DNA from: JANNBN01 sp963763885
GTDB lineage: Bacteria; Actinomycetota; Acidimicrobiia; Acidimicrobiales; JANYDT01
Length of the DNA: 64,000 nucleotides
NCBI GenBank assembly: GCA_963763885.1
Contig: CAVXQD010000002.1
Location: 62,001-126,000 of the forward strand
Direction: 5' to 3'
How positions within the stretch are numbered: position 1 is the stretch's first letter; each line of letters begins with the position of its first letter. The position numbers were made by a program, and so were the translations under genes. Shown piece by piece: positions 26,017 to 34,581 of this stretch. The notes under the pieces are model-generated. The model saw only the letters and a list, made by a program, of their open reading frames with translations. It did not search any database and was not told where the DNA came from.

Positions 26017-26712
26017 ATGAACGGCAGACCAGTTCCGCTCGTCGCGGCACACCGAGGCGCGTCTCGCGCCGAAAAAGAGAACACGCTTGTGGCTTTCAGC
26101 CGTGCAGTTGAAATGGGCGCGGACATGGTGGAACTCGATGTCCGGCTCAGCGCAGACGAGGCGCTGGTTGTTCATCACGATCCAGTCATCGCCGGCTTGG
26201 GGGCAATTCCAGACCTCAAACTGGGAGCGCTCCCAGAGCACGTGCCCACCCTTGCCGCCTCGCTTGACGCTTGTGCAAGTTTGCTGGTGAACATCGAGAT
26301 CAAAAGTGACCCTGACGAGCCGGGCTACGACCCGGAGCATCGCCTCACGCGGTTGGTTGTTCAGTCGCTGCTGATTGATCCTCGTCGGAACCGGTACATC
26401 GTGTCTTCGTTCGACCGAGCCGTAATCGACCTCGTCAAAGAATTGGATCCTGGGATGGCAACGGGATACCTGTACAACGTGTCGGCCCGGCCCGGCAGGA
26501 TCGTCGAGGCTTGCGTGAAAGGCGGTCATAAGGCAATTCACCCATATCACCGCCCTCTTTCTCGGCGCACGGTTGACCAAGCTCGGGAAGCTGGGCTGGA
26601 TGTCAACGTGTGGACGGTGGACGATCCTGGCCGTATGCAGACGCTCGCCGATTGGGGTGTTTCGGCGGTCATCACCAATGTGCCGGATGTCGCAATCCGG
26701 CTGTTTCATTGA
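26017..26712 (+). CDS. Glycerophosphodiester phosphodiesterase
   Basis: A 231-residue single-domain GDPD. AAHRGASRAEKENTL supplies the HRG and ENT motifs, VELDVRLSADEALVVHHDP the metal-binding Glu/Asp and second catalytic His, and DVNVWTVDD the terminal barrel strand. It hydrolyses glycerophosphodiesters to glycerol-3-phosphate and alcohol. There is no signal peptide, so it should be cytoplasmic. An AAGAGG site lies upstream. Standalone gene before the MarR gene. Confidence 0.94.
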   Translation: MNGRPVPLVAAHRGASRAEKENTLVAFSRAVEMGADMVELDVRLSADEALVVHHDPVIAGLGAIPDLKLGALPEHVPTLAASLDACASLLVNIEIKSDPDEPGYDPEHRLTRLVVQSLLIDPRRNRYIVSSFDRAVIDLVKELDPGMATGYLYNVSARPGRIVEACVKGGHKAIHPYHRPLSRRTVDQAREAGLDVNVWTVDDPGRMQTLADWGVSAVITNVPDVAIRLFH

Positions 26713-26824
26713 CATTTCGTACAGATCCGGTCAAGAACGCGTCTCGGTAGCGCCTTGGACGCTCAAGCGACGAGAAGGTGAAATCGCAACAGCTTTTGGC
26801 ACGCTCAGCGCTGTTTCGAAAGCG

Positions 26825-26843
26825 TTTGCATCAGTAGTGCAAA
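26825..26843. promoter_or_regulatory. Inverted repeat upstream of the marR-type gene, possible operator
   Basis: TTTGCA-N7-TGCAAA, a perfect inverted repeat about 100 bp before the MarR start in a 229-bp gene-free stretch. MarR dimers bind similar spaced palindromes, often their own promoter. No experiment or second copy supports it here. Confidence 0.35.
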
Positions 26844-26941
26844 TATTTCGGACTCTCTAAGAGAACGGCAAATGTGACACAATCATTCGTTCCAAATTTC
26901 ACGATGCCTGCGACGGTGGCAGCGACATTCTGCGAAAGTTC

Positions 26942-27412
26942 ATGGCGAAATCCCACTCAAATCCAACGAATTACGACGCTTGGCGCGGGCTGCTCAAATT
27001 TCACGCGCGGGTCACCACTGCTGTTTCGTCCCGACTGCAGATCGAGACGGGGCTCACCTTGGCGGAATTCGAAGTTCTGGCGCATCTCGCCGACCACCCA
27101 GCGCAGCGGCTCCCGATGAGCGAACTGGCTCGCGAGGTGGTGCTCACTCCAAGTGGCATCACGCGAATGATTGATCGGCTGGTCGGTCGTGGGTTGGTCG
27201 AGCGCCAATCCCTCCGCAGCGATGCGCGGGTGAAGCATGCCGCTATCACCGACGTTGGTCGATCGTTGGTTGCCAGAGCAACGGTCGTGCAGAACGAAGA
27301 AGTTGGCGTTCGGTTCATCAACCAGTTGAGCCCTGCGCAAATCGGGCAACTGCGGGAGATCTGGACTTCTCTCGACGGTGTTGCCTTGGCTGAGTCTTCG
27401 GCCAATAGCTAG
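26942..27412 (+). CDS. MarR family transcriptional regulator
   Basis: A 156-residue winged-helix protein. LTLAEFEVLAHLADHPAQRL is helix 2/3, MSELAREVVLTPSGITRMIDRLVGRGLVER the recognition helix-turn-helix, and SLRSDARVKHAAITDVGRSL the wing, all canonical MarR. Dimerisation helices flank it. The ligand is unknown. It is convergent with and directly abuts the lipid kinase gene; both stops fall within a TAGC tetranucleotide run (27406-27420). Confidence 0.92.
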   Translation: MAKSHSNPTNYDAWRGLLKFHARVTTAVSSRLQIETGLTLAEFEVLAHLADHPAQRLPMSELAREVVLTPSGITRMIDRLVGRGLVERQSLRSDARVKHAAITDVGRSLVARATVVQNEEVGVRFINQLSPAQIGQLREIWTSLDGVALAESSANS

Positions 27413-28519
27413 CTAGCTAGGGACTACCAGGGACAGGCATTCCGCTTCGTAGCTGAAATCCAGCACGTCGGTGTCGCCCAGATAATCGCCATCTATTTGC
27501 CATGGGAATGGTCGGTGACCCCGGACGGTGAATCCGTGCACGCCGTCGACCCGCGTCACTGACGCAACCTTGGCGATGTCGCCGCCTCGTACCGCCAGGC
27601 TGAGTGCTCGGACAATGGAAACCAGGCCCAGCGAGGTGAGCACGACGACCGACAATGGTGACTCTGTGGTGGCTGCCGGAGCGAAGGAGATCGGTTTGGG
27701 TCCGACGAAGGAGTACGGGTCCACTTTGATTGCGACTGCGAAGAACCCATCGATCCGTGTGAGCCCGAACGCCGGTGTCGGAACGGTGTCGTTTGCGGTA
27801 CTCCCCGTTTTCCCGGAGGTCTCCGTTTTCCCGGAAGTCCCGTGAGGTCCCACGATCTCCACGTACATCGCCGGACGTTTGCGGTCGTAGCCGCGGACCC
27901 AGGTCCGCACTCCTGCATACGCAAACAGTGGGTGGCCCAGCCAGCGCTTCAGCGTGCCGAACCGTTCCACGTGGGCAACGACTGCCGCGTCGAAACCCAT
28001 GCCTACGTGAAAACAGAAGTAGCGCCCGTTGACCTTGCCCAGGCCGATGCGCTGCTGCTCACCGCGTCGAAGGCCTGAGAGGAGTTGCTCTGTGGCAGCT
28101 TCCGGGTCGTTGATGAACCCCAATTGGCGGGCGAACACGTTTGTAGAGCCGCCAGGCAGCACCCCGAGCAATGTGGACGAGCCGGCCAATCCGTTGGTTA
28201 CCTCGTTGACTGTTCCATCCCCTCCTACCGATACCACCACATCGAATCCGCGCGCCGCTGCGCCTTGGGCGAACCGAGTGGCGTGCCCGCGACGATGCGT
28301 TTCGGAGACCTCGAGGTCGTGCTCGGCATTGATGGCGTTCTGGATGACCACCCGGTTACGAGCGGTCACGCCTGAAGCGGACGGATTGATGATCATCAAG
28401 ACACGCCGGCGGGCATGTGGGCTGCCGACGGGTTGCAGACGGCGTGGCTCGGAAGAGGGTTGTGCGTCGCGGTCGATGGCACGAAGGTTACGCAGTGTGC
28501 GGAGTGTGGTGTGTGTCAC
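27413..28519 (-). CDS. Diacylglycerol/sphingosine kinase-family lipid kinase
   Basis: A 368-residue protein from GTG 28519. The DAGK catalytic domain starts RRVLMIINPSASG, with the nucleotide-binding signature VSVGGDGTVNEVTNG at about 97-111 and GVLPGGSTNVFARQLG after it. The C-terminal beta-sandwich ends in a DVLDFSYEAECLSL strand. The family phosphorylates diacylglycerol or other lipids. An insert around 235-260 (TSGKTETSGKTGSTAND) is low-complexity and unusual. Divergent from etfB by 52 bp. Confidence 0.9.
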   Translation of the reverse strand: MTHTTLRTLRNLRAIDRDAQPSSEPRRLQPVGSPHARRRVLMIINPSASGVTARNRVVIQNAINAEHDLEVSETHRRGHATRFAQGAAARGFDVVVSVGGDGTVNEVTNGLAGSSTLLGVLPGGSTNVFARQLGFINDPEAATEQLLSGLRRGEQQRIGLGKVNGRYFCFHVGMGFDAAVVAHVERFGTLKRWLGHPLFAYAGVRTWVRGYDRKRPAMYVEIVGPHGTSGKTETSGKTGSTANDTVPTPAFGLTRIDGFFAVAIKVDPYSFVGPKPISFAPAATTESPLSVVVLTSLGLVSIVRALSLAVRGGDIAKVASVTRVDGVHGFTVRGHRPFPWQIDGDYLGDTDVLDFSYEAECLSLVVPS

Positions 28520-28571
28520 GTTTGCTTGTGCGGATTTTCACGAGCGGCGCGACCGGTGCGAGACTGGTGAT

Positions 28572-29357
28572 ATGTCTCTGAATGTTGCTGTCTGCGTCAA
28601 GCAGATCCCGGACCCTGCCACCCCGGGTTCATTGAGCCCTGCCGACCATACGCTTGTCCGCGAAGGCAAGCTCATCCTCGACGACTCCGATGCCTACGGC
28701 GTCGAGATGGCACTGCGCCTTGTCGAGGCTGCTGGTGGAGGCGAAGTCACGCTCGTCTCTATGGCGCCCAACTCAGAACAGAGTGGTCTGCGTACCGGTC
28801 TCGCCATGGGTGCTCACAAGGCCATCCTCGTCTCCGACCCTGCGCTCAAGGGCAGCGACGCCCTCGGCACCGCAAAGGTGCTTGCGGCAGCCATTCAGCG
28901 GGTCAACCCAGATTTGGTCATCACGGCGACTGAATCAACGGACGGCTATACCGGCACAACACCGGTGCAGATCGCAGAGTTGTTAGGGCTTCCAAGCGTC
29001 ACCTTCGCAAAGAAAGTGACCGTCAACGGTTCCTCGCTTTCCGTAGATCGCCAGACCGAAGCTGGTTACGACGAGGTCACCACCCCGCTACCTGCTCTCG
29101 TGTCCGTAACCGCTGGCGTTGTTGAGGTTCGGTACCCGTCGTTCAAGGGCATCATGGCTGCCAAGGGCAAGCCGCTTGAAGAGCTCACCGTCGCGGCGCT
29201 CGGCATCGATGCCGCAACCGTTGGCTGGGCCGGGTCTGGCCAGAAGGTTGTGTCAGTCATCGATTCCGAAGCCCGCCAGGCAGGCGAAGTCATCGAAGAT
29301 GACGGCGAATCCCACCACCGCATCGTTGCGTTCCTTGACCAGCTCAAGGTCCTCTGA
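28572..29357 (+). CDS. etfB: Electron transfer flavoprotein beta subunit
   Basis: A 261-residue protein from ATG 28572. SLNVAVCVKQIPDPATPG is the family start, followed by DSDAYGVEMALRLVEA, the adenine-nucleotide-binding region LVITATESTDGYTGTTPVQIAELLG, and a C-terminal arm. EtfB binds AMP and forms a heterodimer with EtfA, accepting electrons from acyl-CoA and related dehydrogenases and passing them to ETF:quinone oxidoreductase. etfA follows 51 bp downstream. The open frame extends far upstream, but only this start matches the family. Confidence 0.95.
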   Translation: MSLNVAVCVKQIPDPATPGSLSPADHTLVREGKLILDDSDAYGVEMALRLVEAAGGGEVTLVSMAPNSEQSGLRTGLAMGAHKAILVSDPALKGSDALGTAKVLAAAIQRVNPDLVITATESTDGYTGTTPVQIAELLGLPSVTFAKKVTVNGSSLSVDRQTEAGYDEVTTPLPALVSVTAGVVEVRYPSFKGIMAAKGKPLEELTVAALGIDAATVGWAGSGQKVVSVIDSEARQAGEVIEDDGESHHRIVAFLDQLKVL

Positions 29358-29408
29358 GTTACCCCGATCACCACTGAACAGACGCAGAACGAGAGAAACG
29401 AAAACATC

Positions 29409-30374
29409 ATGGCAATTTCCAAGATCTGGGTGTTCGCCGAGGCGGCCAACGGCAAGGTTGCGACCTCCACCCTCGAGCTGCTCACCGCGGCCCGCTCCAC
29501 CGGCGCAACTGTCGAGGCATTCATTGTCGGCGACGGTGCAGCCGTAGCTGCTGAGCTGGGCGCTTTCGGCGCGACAAAGGTGTACGCAACTGGTGACGTC
29601 GGTGGTGCACTCACCTCCATCCCCGCAGCTTCCGCAATGGCTGCTCTGGTGGCCGGTGGCAACGTCCCTGACGCAATCCTTCTGGCGCAGACTTACGAGG
29701 GCCGTGACACCGCCGGCCGGTTGTCCGTCAAGCTCAACAAGACAGTGCTCACCAACGCAGTTGGCTTCAGCGTCGACGGCGACAACCTCACGGTGGAACA
29801 CGCTGTGTTTGGTGGGGCCAAGACGTTGAATGCCACGTTCACCGCAGGTGGGCCCTTCTTGGTGATGGTGCGGCCGAAGTCGTTCGCAGCGGAAACCGCC
29901 GGTGGTGCTGCCGCAGCGGTTGAAGCAGTCGCAGCGCCTGACGCTGGCGCAACCGGTGGCGCTGCCATCGTCAACCGCCACGCCGAAGAGCGAACCGGCC
30001 CATCGCTTGACGAGGCTGCCGTTGTTGTCTCGGGTGGTCGAGGCCTTGGTGAAGCAGCCAAGTACCAGATGATCGAAGACCTGGCAAAGCTGTTGAAGGG
30101 TGCCCCTGGCGCCTCGCGCGCCATCGTCGACGCAGGCTGGGTCCCTTACTCGTACCAGGTAGGCCAAACCGGTAAGACCGTGAAGCCAGCCGTGTACATC
30201 GCAGCTGGCATCTCTGGCGCCACGCAGCACATGGTCGGCATGAAGGGCGCCAAGACCATCATCGCCATCAACAAGGACAAGGAAGCCCCCATCTTCGGCA
30301 TCGCCGACCTTGGCATTGTGGGCGACGTTCACAAGGTGTTGCCGAAACTCATCGAAGCACTTCAGGCCCGCTAA
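29409..30374 (+). CDS. etfA: Electron transfer flavoprotein alpha subunit
   Basis: A 321-residue protein with a start in a clear GAGAGAAACG context. The N-terminal domain begins ISKIWVFAEAANGKVATSTL. The C-terminal FAD-binding domain shows VVVSGGRGLG, WVPYSYQVGQTGKTVKPAVYIAAGISGATQH and INKDKEAPIFGIADLGIVGD. This is the FAD-carrying partner of EtfB. An Ala/Gly-rich linker (about 165-190) joins the domains. It could serve the acyl-CoA dehydrogenase encoded at 52172-53347, among others. Confidence 0.96.
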   Translation: MAISKIWVFAEAANGKVATSTLELLTAARSTGATVEAFIVGDGAAVAAELGAFGATKVYATGDVGGALTSIPAASAMAALVAGGNVPDAILLAQTYEGRDTAGRLSVKLNKTVLTNAVGFSVDGDNLTVEHAVFGGAKTLNATFTAGGPFLVMVRPKSFAAETAGGAAAAVEAVAAPDAGATGGAAIVNRHAEERTGPSLDEAAVVVSGGRGLGEAAKYQMIEDLAKLLKGAPGASRAIVDAGWVPYSYQVGQTGKTVKPAVYIAAGISGATQHMVGMKGAKTIIAINKDKEAPIFGIADLGIVGDVHKVLPKLIEALQAR

Positions 30375-30409
30375 CCAATCAGCATCTGAGCACAGGTAGT
30401 TTCTCCCTC

Positions 30410-30886
30410 GTGGCGAAACGCAATGTGCTCGTGCTGGCGGCTGCCGGTCAATCAGCAGCAGAGGCAGAACTGCAAGCGCAGGTGTTTGGCCTTCTCGAGG
30501 CCCACAACGACGTTGATGTGTTGCAAGTCAAGCTGCCTCGAGCAGAAGCAATGTTGGCGCCGCGGCTGATTGGTCTGTGGGACACGCTTGTGTTTGTCGG
30601 TACGGCCGGATCTCCATCGGTTCCGTACGACGCCGCTGTCGTACAACAGCAAGCGCAGTTCCTCGATGAGATGCCGCACCTCATCGTGCTCGGTCGCGCC
30701 GCCGAACTGTGGGTCGGTTGGGAGCAGTTCCATACGGTGATCAACCGCACCGGTAACTGCCAATCAATAGAACCAAACCAGCCCGATGCCGCCGCCCGCG
30801 TTGTTGCCGCAATACGTTCGCAGCACACCGCAAACGGGAATCCGGCGCCCATTGGGCACAATGGAGCGGTCAGTTCCGATTTGTGA
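30410..30886 (+). CDS. Uncharacterised protein downstream of etfA
   Basis: A 158-residue protein from GTG 30410. I do not recognise the family. It looks like a small alpha/beta domain: strand RNVLVLAAAG, helix AEAELQAQVFGLLEAH, strand DVLQVKLP, then LWDTLVFVGTAGSPSVPYDAAVVQQQAQFLDEMPHLIV. That resembles a flavodoxin- or Rossmann-like fold but has no diagnostic motif. The 35-bp gap to etfA suggests co-transcription. The C-terminal 30 residues are probably disordered. Confidence 0.6.
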   Translation: MAKRNVLVLAAAGQSAAEAELQAQVFGLLEAHNDVDVLQVKLPRAEAMLAPRLIGLWDTLVFVGTAGSPSVPYDAAVVQQQAQFLDEMPHLIVLGRAAELWVGWEQFHTVINRTGNCQSIEPNQPDAAARVVAAIRSQHTANGNPAPIGHNGAVSSDL

Positions 30887-31109
30887 CGGCTGAGTCGATC
30901 TTCGAACATCACGAGATGACTCGAAACACAGTCTCATATAGGGCTAGTACGTGAAAACGGACGACCAAGTAACGAGTGAGTCACAGAACGGTCGCATCGC
31001 TGCGCGTTCTCTGCGCGTTCTCCTGTAGGTCGTTCCCTTCGGGGATTTGGGGTGTTTAGGTATTCCCAGACACGACGTTCACCACTTCACATGAAGGAAA
31101 GAGGTTGAT

Positions 31110-31973
31110 ATGTCTACTTACAGTGTTACTTCGGTTCTATACGATCGACTCAAGCAAGATCAGCGCATCAGCCTCTGTATCCCTGCTCGCAACGAAGCCG
31201 ACAACATCGGCTCGCTCTTGCGACACCTTTTCGAACACCGCGTCATCACTGGCGGGCTCATCGATGAAGTGATCGTGATTGACGACCGGTCAGATGACGA
31301 CACCGCCTTGATTGCAGCGCAGTGCGGAGCAACCGTGTGGTCCTCGGCCGATTGGATGGGCCGTTTCGGTCCAAGTCGCGGGAAGGGAGATGCCATGTGG
31401 CGCTCCGTCGCCGCAAGTACCGGCGAAATCATCGTGTGGTGCGACGCTGACCTCTCGGAGTTTGATCCCGCCATGATGTGGGAGTTGCTCCGTCCGATGC
31501 TGCTGGATGATGAGCTCCTCCTGGTGAAGGGGTACTTCGACCGCAACGCCCAGGGAACTGTTGGCGGCGGACGCGTCACCGAACTGGCTGCCCGTCCCTT
31601 GCTGTCGATCCTGTTCCCAGAGCTCGCCGGTATCCGCCAGCCCTTGTCCGGCATGGCTGCAATACGCCGCTCCGCAGCAGAAGCGCTCTCCTTCGAAGCC
31701 GACTACGGCATAGACGTAGGGCTACTCATCGGGATCTATCAGCGCTTCGGTCGAGACTCGATTGGTGAGGCAGACCTCGGGCCGATTGAGCACCGGCATC
31801 GCCCACTGAACGAACTGGGTGCGATGGCAGCATCGGTACAGCGCGCCATCCTGCGGAGGGCTGGCGTGATGGAGGACAAACAAACCATCCTTTCGCCACC
31901 CGTCCGCCCCTCTTTGGAGACCGTGGCTGGGTACCGGCGTGCGCGTCACCGCTCGTTGGTGCGCCCGGCCTAA
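31110..31973 (+). CDS. gpgS: Glucosyl-3-phosphoglycerate synthase-like glycosyltransferase (GT81)
   Basis: A 287-residue GT-A glycosyltransferase with AAGGAAAGAGG before the ATG. ISLCIPARNEADNIGSLL starts the nucleotide-sugar fold, GKGDAMWRSVAAS and WCDADLSEF contain the donor/metal motifs, and GGGRVTELAARPLLSILFPELAGI then QPLSGMAAIR and EHRHRPLNELGAM match mycobacterial GpgS closely. GpgS makes glucosyl-3-phosphoglycerate, the first step to glucosylglycerate and methylglucose lipopolysaccharides. Ligand residues agree, but specificity is inferred. The 223-bp upstream gap holds a tandem TGCGCGTTCTC pair. Confidence 0.87.
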   Translation: MSTYSVTSVLYDRLKQDQRISLCIPARNEADNIGSLLRHLFEHRVITGGLIDEVIVIDDRSDDDTALIAAQCGATVWSSADWMGRFGPSRGKGDAMWRSVAASTGEIIVWCDADLSEFDPAMMWELLRPMLLDDELLLVKGYFDRNAQGTVGGGRVTELAARPLLSILFPELAGIRQPLSGMAAIRRSAAEALSFEADYGIDVGLLIGIYQRFGRDSIGEADLGPIEHRHRPLNELGAMAASVQRAILRRAGVMEDKQTILSPPVRPSLETVAGYRRARHRSLVRPA

Positions 31974-32033
31974 CTTCGAACCTGGAATTTTGGGGGTTGC
32001 CATGAGTTCTCGGATGTGTCAAGGTGAAAGGCG

Positions 32034-32075
32034 ATGAACGCCGCCACCGCCATCATTCTTGTAGTACTCACGTAG
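32034..32075 (+). CDS. ilvB leader peptide (branched-chain amino acid attenuator)
   Basis: A 13-codon frame, ATG 32034 to TAG 32075, preceded by GTGAAAGG. It reads MNAATAIILVVLT, with seven consecutive control codons Ile-Ile-Leu-Val-Val-Leu after an Ala/Thr stretch (six if counted strictly), the three products of the pathway. It sits 118 bp before ilvB and immediately before two hairpins, the second an intrinsic terminator. Ribosome stalling at these codons when Ile, Leu or Val are scarce would prevent terminator formation. Confidence 0.88.
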   Translation: MNAATAIILVVLT

Positions 32076-32100
32076 CGCACTGCGTTACATAGCGGTGCGC
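32075..32100 (+). promoter_or_regulatory. Pause/antiterminator stem-loop of the ilvB attenuator
   Basis: GCGCAC at 32075-32080 pairs with GTGCGC at 32095-32100, starting in the last base of the leader stop codon. Its position directly after the leader peptide is where the pause or alternative structure of an attenuator lies. The detailed alternative pairing with the terminator was not computed. Confidence 0.6.
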
Positions 32101-32106
32101 ACCTAA

Positions 32107-32137
32107 CCTCCGGCCTGGCCGGGGGTTTTTTGTTTTT
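32107..32137 (+). terminator. Rho-independent attenuator terminator upstream of ilvB
   Basis: A GC-rich hairpin, CCTCCGG / CCGGGGG with a CCTGG loop (32107-32125), followed directly by TTTTTTGTTTTT. It lies between the leader peptide and ilvB, so it would terminate transcription before ilvB unless the upstream ribosome stalls. Confidence 0.88.
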
Positions 32138-32192
32138 CCCGTAGAATTTCCCGTCCCCGACATCCGTCTCCAGCCAGCTAGGACCTTTCGAC

Positions 32193-33954
32193 ATGAAGCT
32201 CACCGGCGCCCAAGCCCTCATCAAGAGCCTCGAACTGTGCGACACCGAGGTGATCTTCGGTCTCCCCGGCGGGTGCATTCTCCCCGCCTACGACCCGCTT
32301 CTCGAGTCCAGCATTCGCCACATCCTCGTCCGTCACGAGCAAGGCGCCGGCCACATGGCCGAGGGCTATGCGCATGTCACCGGCCGGCCAGGCGTGGCCA
32401 TGGTTACGTCAGGTCCAGCTGCAACAAACATGGTTACCCCGCTGTGCGATGCCTACATGGACTCTGTTCCCATGGTCTGCATCACCGGCCAGGTTTCGCG
32501 GCCTGCCATCGGTACCGACGCATTCCAGGAGTGCGACACGGTCGGCATCACGCGTTCGGTTACCAAGCACAACGAGCTCATCATGAGCGCGCAGGACATC
32601 CCGCGTCTGGTGAAGGAGGCGTTCTACCTCGCAACCACCGGCCGTCCTGGCCCCGTGCTGCTGGACCTGCCGAAGGACGTGCTGCAGGAATCGATGGACT
32701 GGTACTGGCCAGACGCAGTTGACCTGGCTGGCTACCACCCGGTCACCGAGCCTGATCCCATCAGCATCCGTCGTGCAGCCGAGATGATCCTCGCCTCGCA
32801 CCAGCCAATCCTGTACATCGGTGGCGGCGTCCTCAAGGCACGCGCCGCAGAGCCCCTGCTGGAACTTGCCGAACTGTGCGACATCCACGTCGTCACCACC
32901 CTCATGGCTCGTGGCGCTTTCCCAGACAGCCACCGCCTTGCGCTTGGCATGCCTGGTATGCACGGCAACTTCACGGCCATCCAGTCGCTGCAGAAGAGCG
33001 ACCTGCTCATCAACATCGGTGCTCGTTTCGATGACCGTGTTACTGGCAAGGTGTCGGCGTTTGCTCCCGGCGCCAAGATCATCCACGCCGACATCGACCC
33101 CGCCGAACACGGCAAGGTCCGCAAGCCAGACGTTTCGCTCATCGGCGACGCTCGTCGTGTTGTCGAAGAGTTGCTCCGTGCAATCAAGGACCTCATCAAC
33201 GGCGGCTCAACCTTCCCTGACCGCGCTGCATGGAAGCAGACCATCAGTGGCTGGCAAGAGAACTTCCCGTTGACCTACGAGGCCTCGTTGCCTGGTAGCA
33301 CCCTCAAGCCTCAGTTCGTGATGGAGCGTCTGCGTGATCAGGCTCCCACCGGCACCATCCTTGCTTCCGGCGTTGGCCAGCATCAGATGTGGGCGTCGCA
33401 GTACTGGAAGTTCGAAGAGCCGTACACCTGGGTTAACTCGGGTGGTCTCGGCACCATGGGCTTCTCGGTTCCAGCCGCTATCGGTGCCAAGGTTGGCCGG
33501 CCCAGACAAGACCGTGTGGGCAGTCGACGGCGATGGTTGCTTCCAGATGACCAACCAAGAACTCACGACTGCTTCCATCGAGAAGATCCCGGTGAAGATC
33601 GCCATCCTCAACAACTCGTGGCTTGGCATGGTGCGTCAGTGGCAGGAGATGTTCTACGACGAGCGTTACTCCGAGACATTGCTGTCTCCAGAGCTCCCAG
33701 ACTTCGTCAAGCTGTCCGAAGCAATGGGCTGTGTTGCATTCCGCGCCGAGTCGCCGGAAGAGGTCGACGCAGTCATCGAAAAGGCCAACGCAATCAACGA
33801 CCGTCCAGTGGTTGTCGATTTCCGTACCGACGAGACCGAGAAGGTCTTCCCGATGGTTCCGGCCGGTATGAGCAACGACGACCTCGAAGTGCACGCTTCG
33901 TTGTCTGACCGTCTCGCAAAAGAACGTGCCCGCTGGATCAGCGGCAACCGATAG
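32193..33954 (+). CDS. ilvB: Acetolactate synthase large subunit, disrupted by a 1-nt frameshift
   Basis: ThDP-dependent acetohydroxyacid synthase: pyrimidine-domain LVRHEQGAGHMAEGYAHVTG with the catalytic Glu, FAD-domain MHGNFTAIQ and RFDDRVTGK, and the ThDP motif GDGCFQMTNQELTT to NNSWLGMVRQWQE. The first ~436 residues read in frame to AAIGAKVGRP. From VWAVDGDG onward the protein is in the next frame. One extra C in CCC at 33501-33503 explains the switch (GRP-DKTVWAVDG restored), giving about 586 residues, the normal length. Without the correction the ThDP domain is lost. ilvN follows 10 bp later; an attenuator precedes. Confidence 0.9.
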
Positions 33955-33964
33955 GAACACGACC

Positions 33965-34485
33965 ATGCCTGCACATCACACACTGTCCGTTCTCGTTGAG
34001 AACAAGTTCGGCGTCTTGGCCCGTGTCACGTCGTTGATCTCGCGTCGTGGATACAACATCGTGTCACTCGCTGTCGCCCCCACCGACGACGTGCGCACGT
34101 CACGTATCACCATCGTGGTCGACGCCGACGAGACACCCATGGAGCAGATCGTCAAGCAGCTCACCAAGCTCATCAACGTTCTCGACATCCGCGAACTGTC
34201 GCCATCTGAAAGCGTTCGCGCGAGATGTTGCTCATCTCCGTGCACACCCCATCTGATAAGCGCGCAGAGATTGCCGAGCTGGTCAACATCTTCGACGGCA
34301 AGATCATCAACGTTGGTTTCGACCAGATGACCATCATGCTCGCCGATCCACCGGAAAAGCTGGACGACTTCGAAGACCTCCTGCGCCCATACGGGATTGT
34401 TGAAGTTCAACGCACCGGCCAGGTTGCGTTGCCAAAGCTCAGCCGCGAAAGCCCAGGGCTGCGCGCAGTCTCTGACGTCGCATAA
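33965..34485 (+). CDS. ilvN: Acetolactate synthase small subunit, disrupted by a 1-nt frameshift
   Basis: The N-terminal ACT domain (HTLSVLVENKFGVLARVTSLISRR) and C-terminal half (LLISVHTPSDKRAEIAELVN, then IVEVQRTGQVALPKL) together make a normal regulatory subunit of about 173 residues that binds valine and activates IlvB. The two halves are in different frames. The shift lies at 34217-34222, where TCGCGCGAG would read VRREML if one base were restored (CGCCGCGAG). Start ATG 33965. Two lesions in consecutive genes of one operon are notable. Confidence 0.88.
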
Positions 34486-34581
34486 TTCATCTGGAGCGAA
34501 GCGTGCAGGCTCGTAGAGTCTGCACGTGGATCTGGTTGTCGGGTTGGCGTTGATGTTGCATAACAAAGAAGGCGTGACCCG

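Noticed and set aside
28029..28571. Upstream extension of the etfB frame
   Set aside because: It is antisense to the lipid kinase gene and unlike EtfB; the family start is at 28572.
30887..31109. Possible riboswitch or sRNA in the gap before gpgS
   Set aside because: Only a tandem TGCGCGTTCTC pair and a weak TCCC/GGGA hairpin are visible; no known riboswitch core was recognised.
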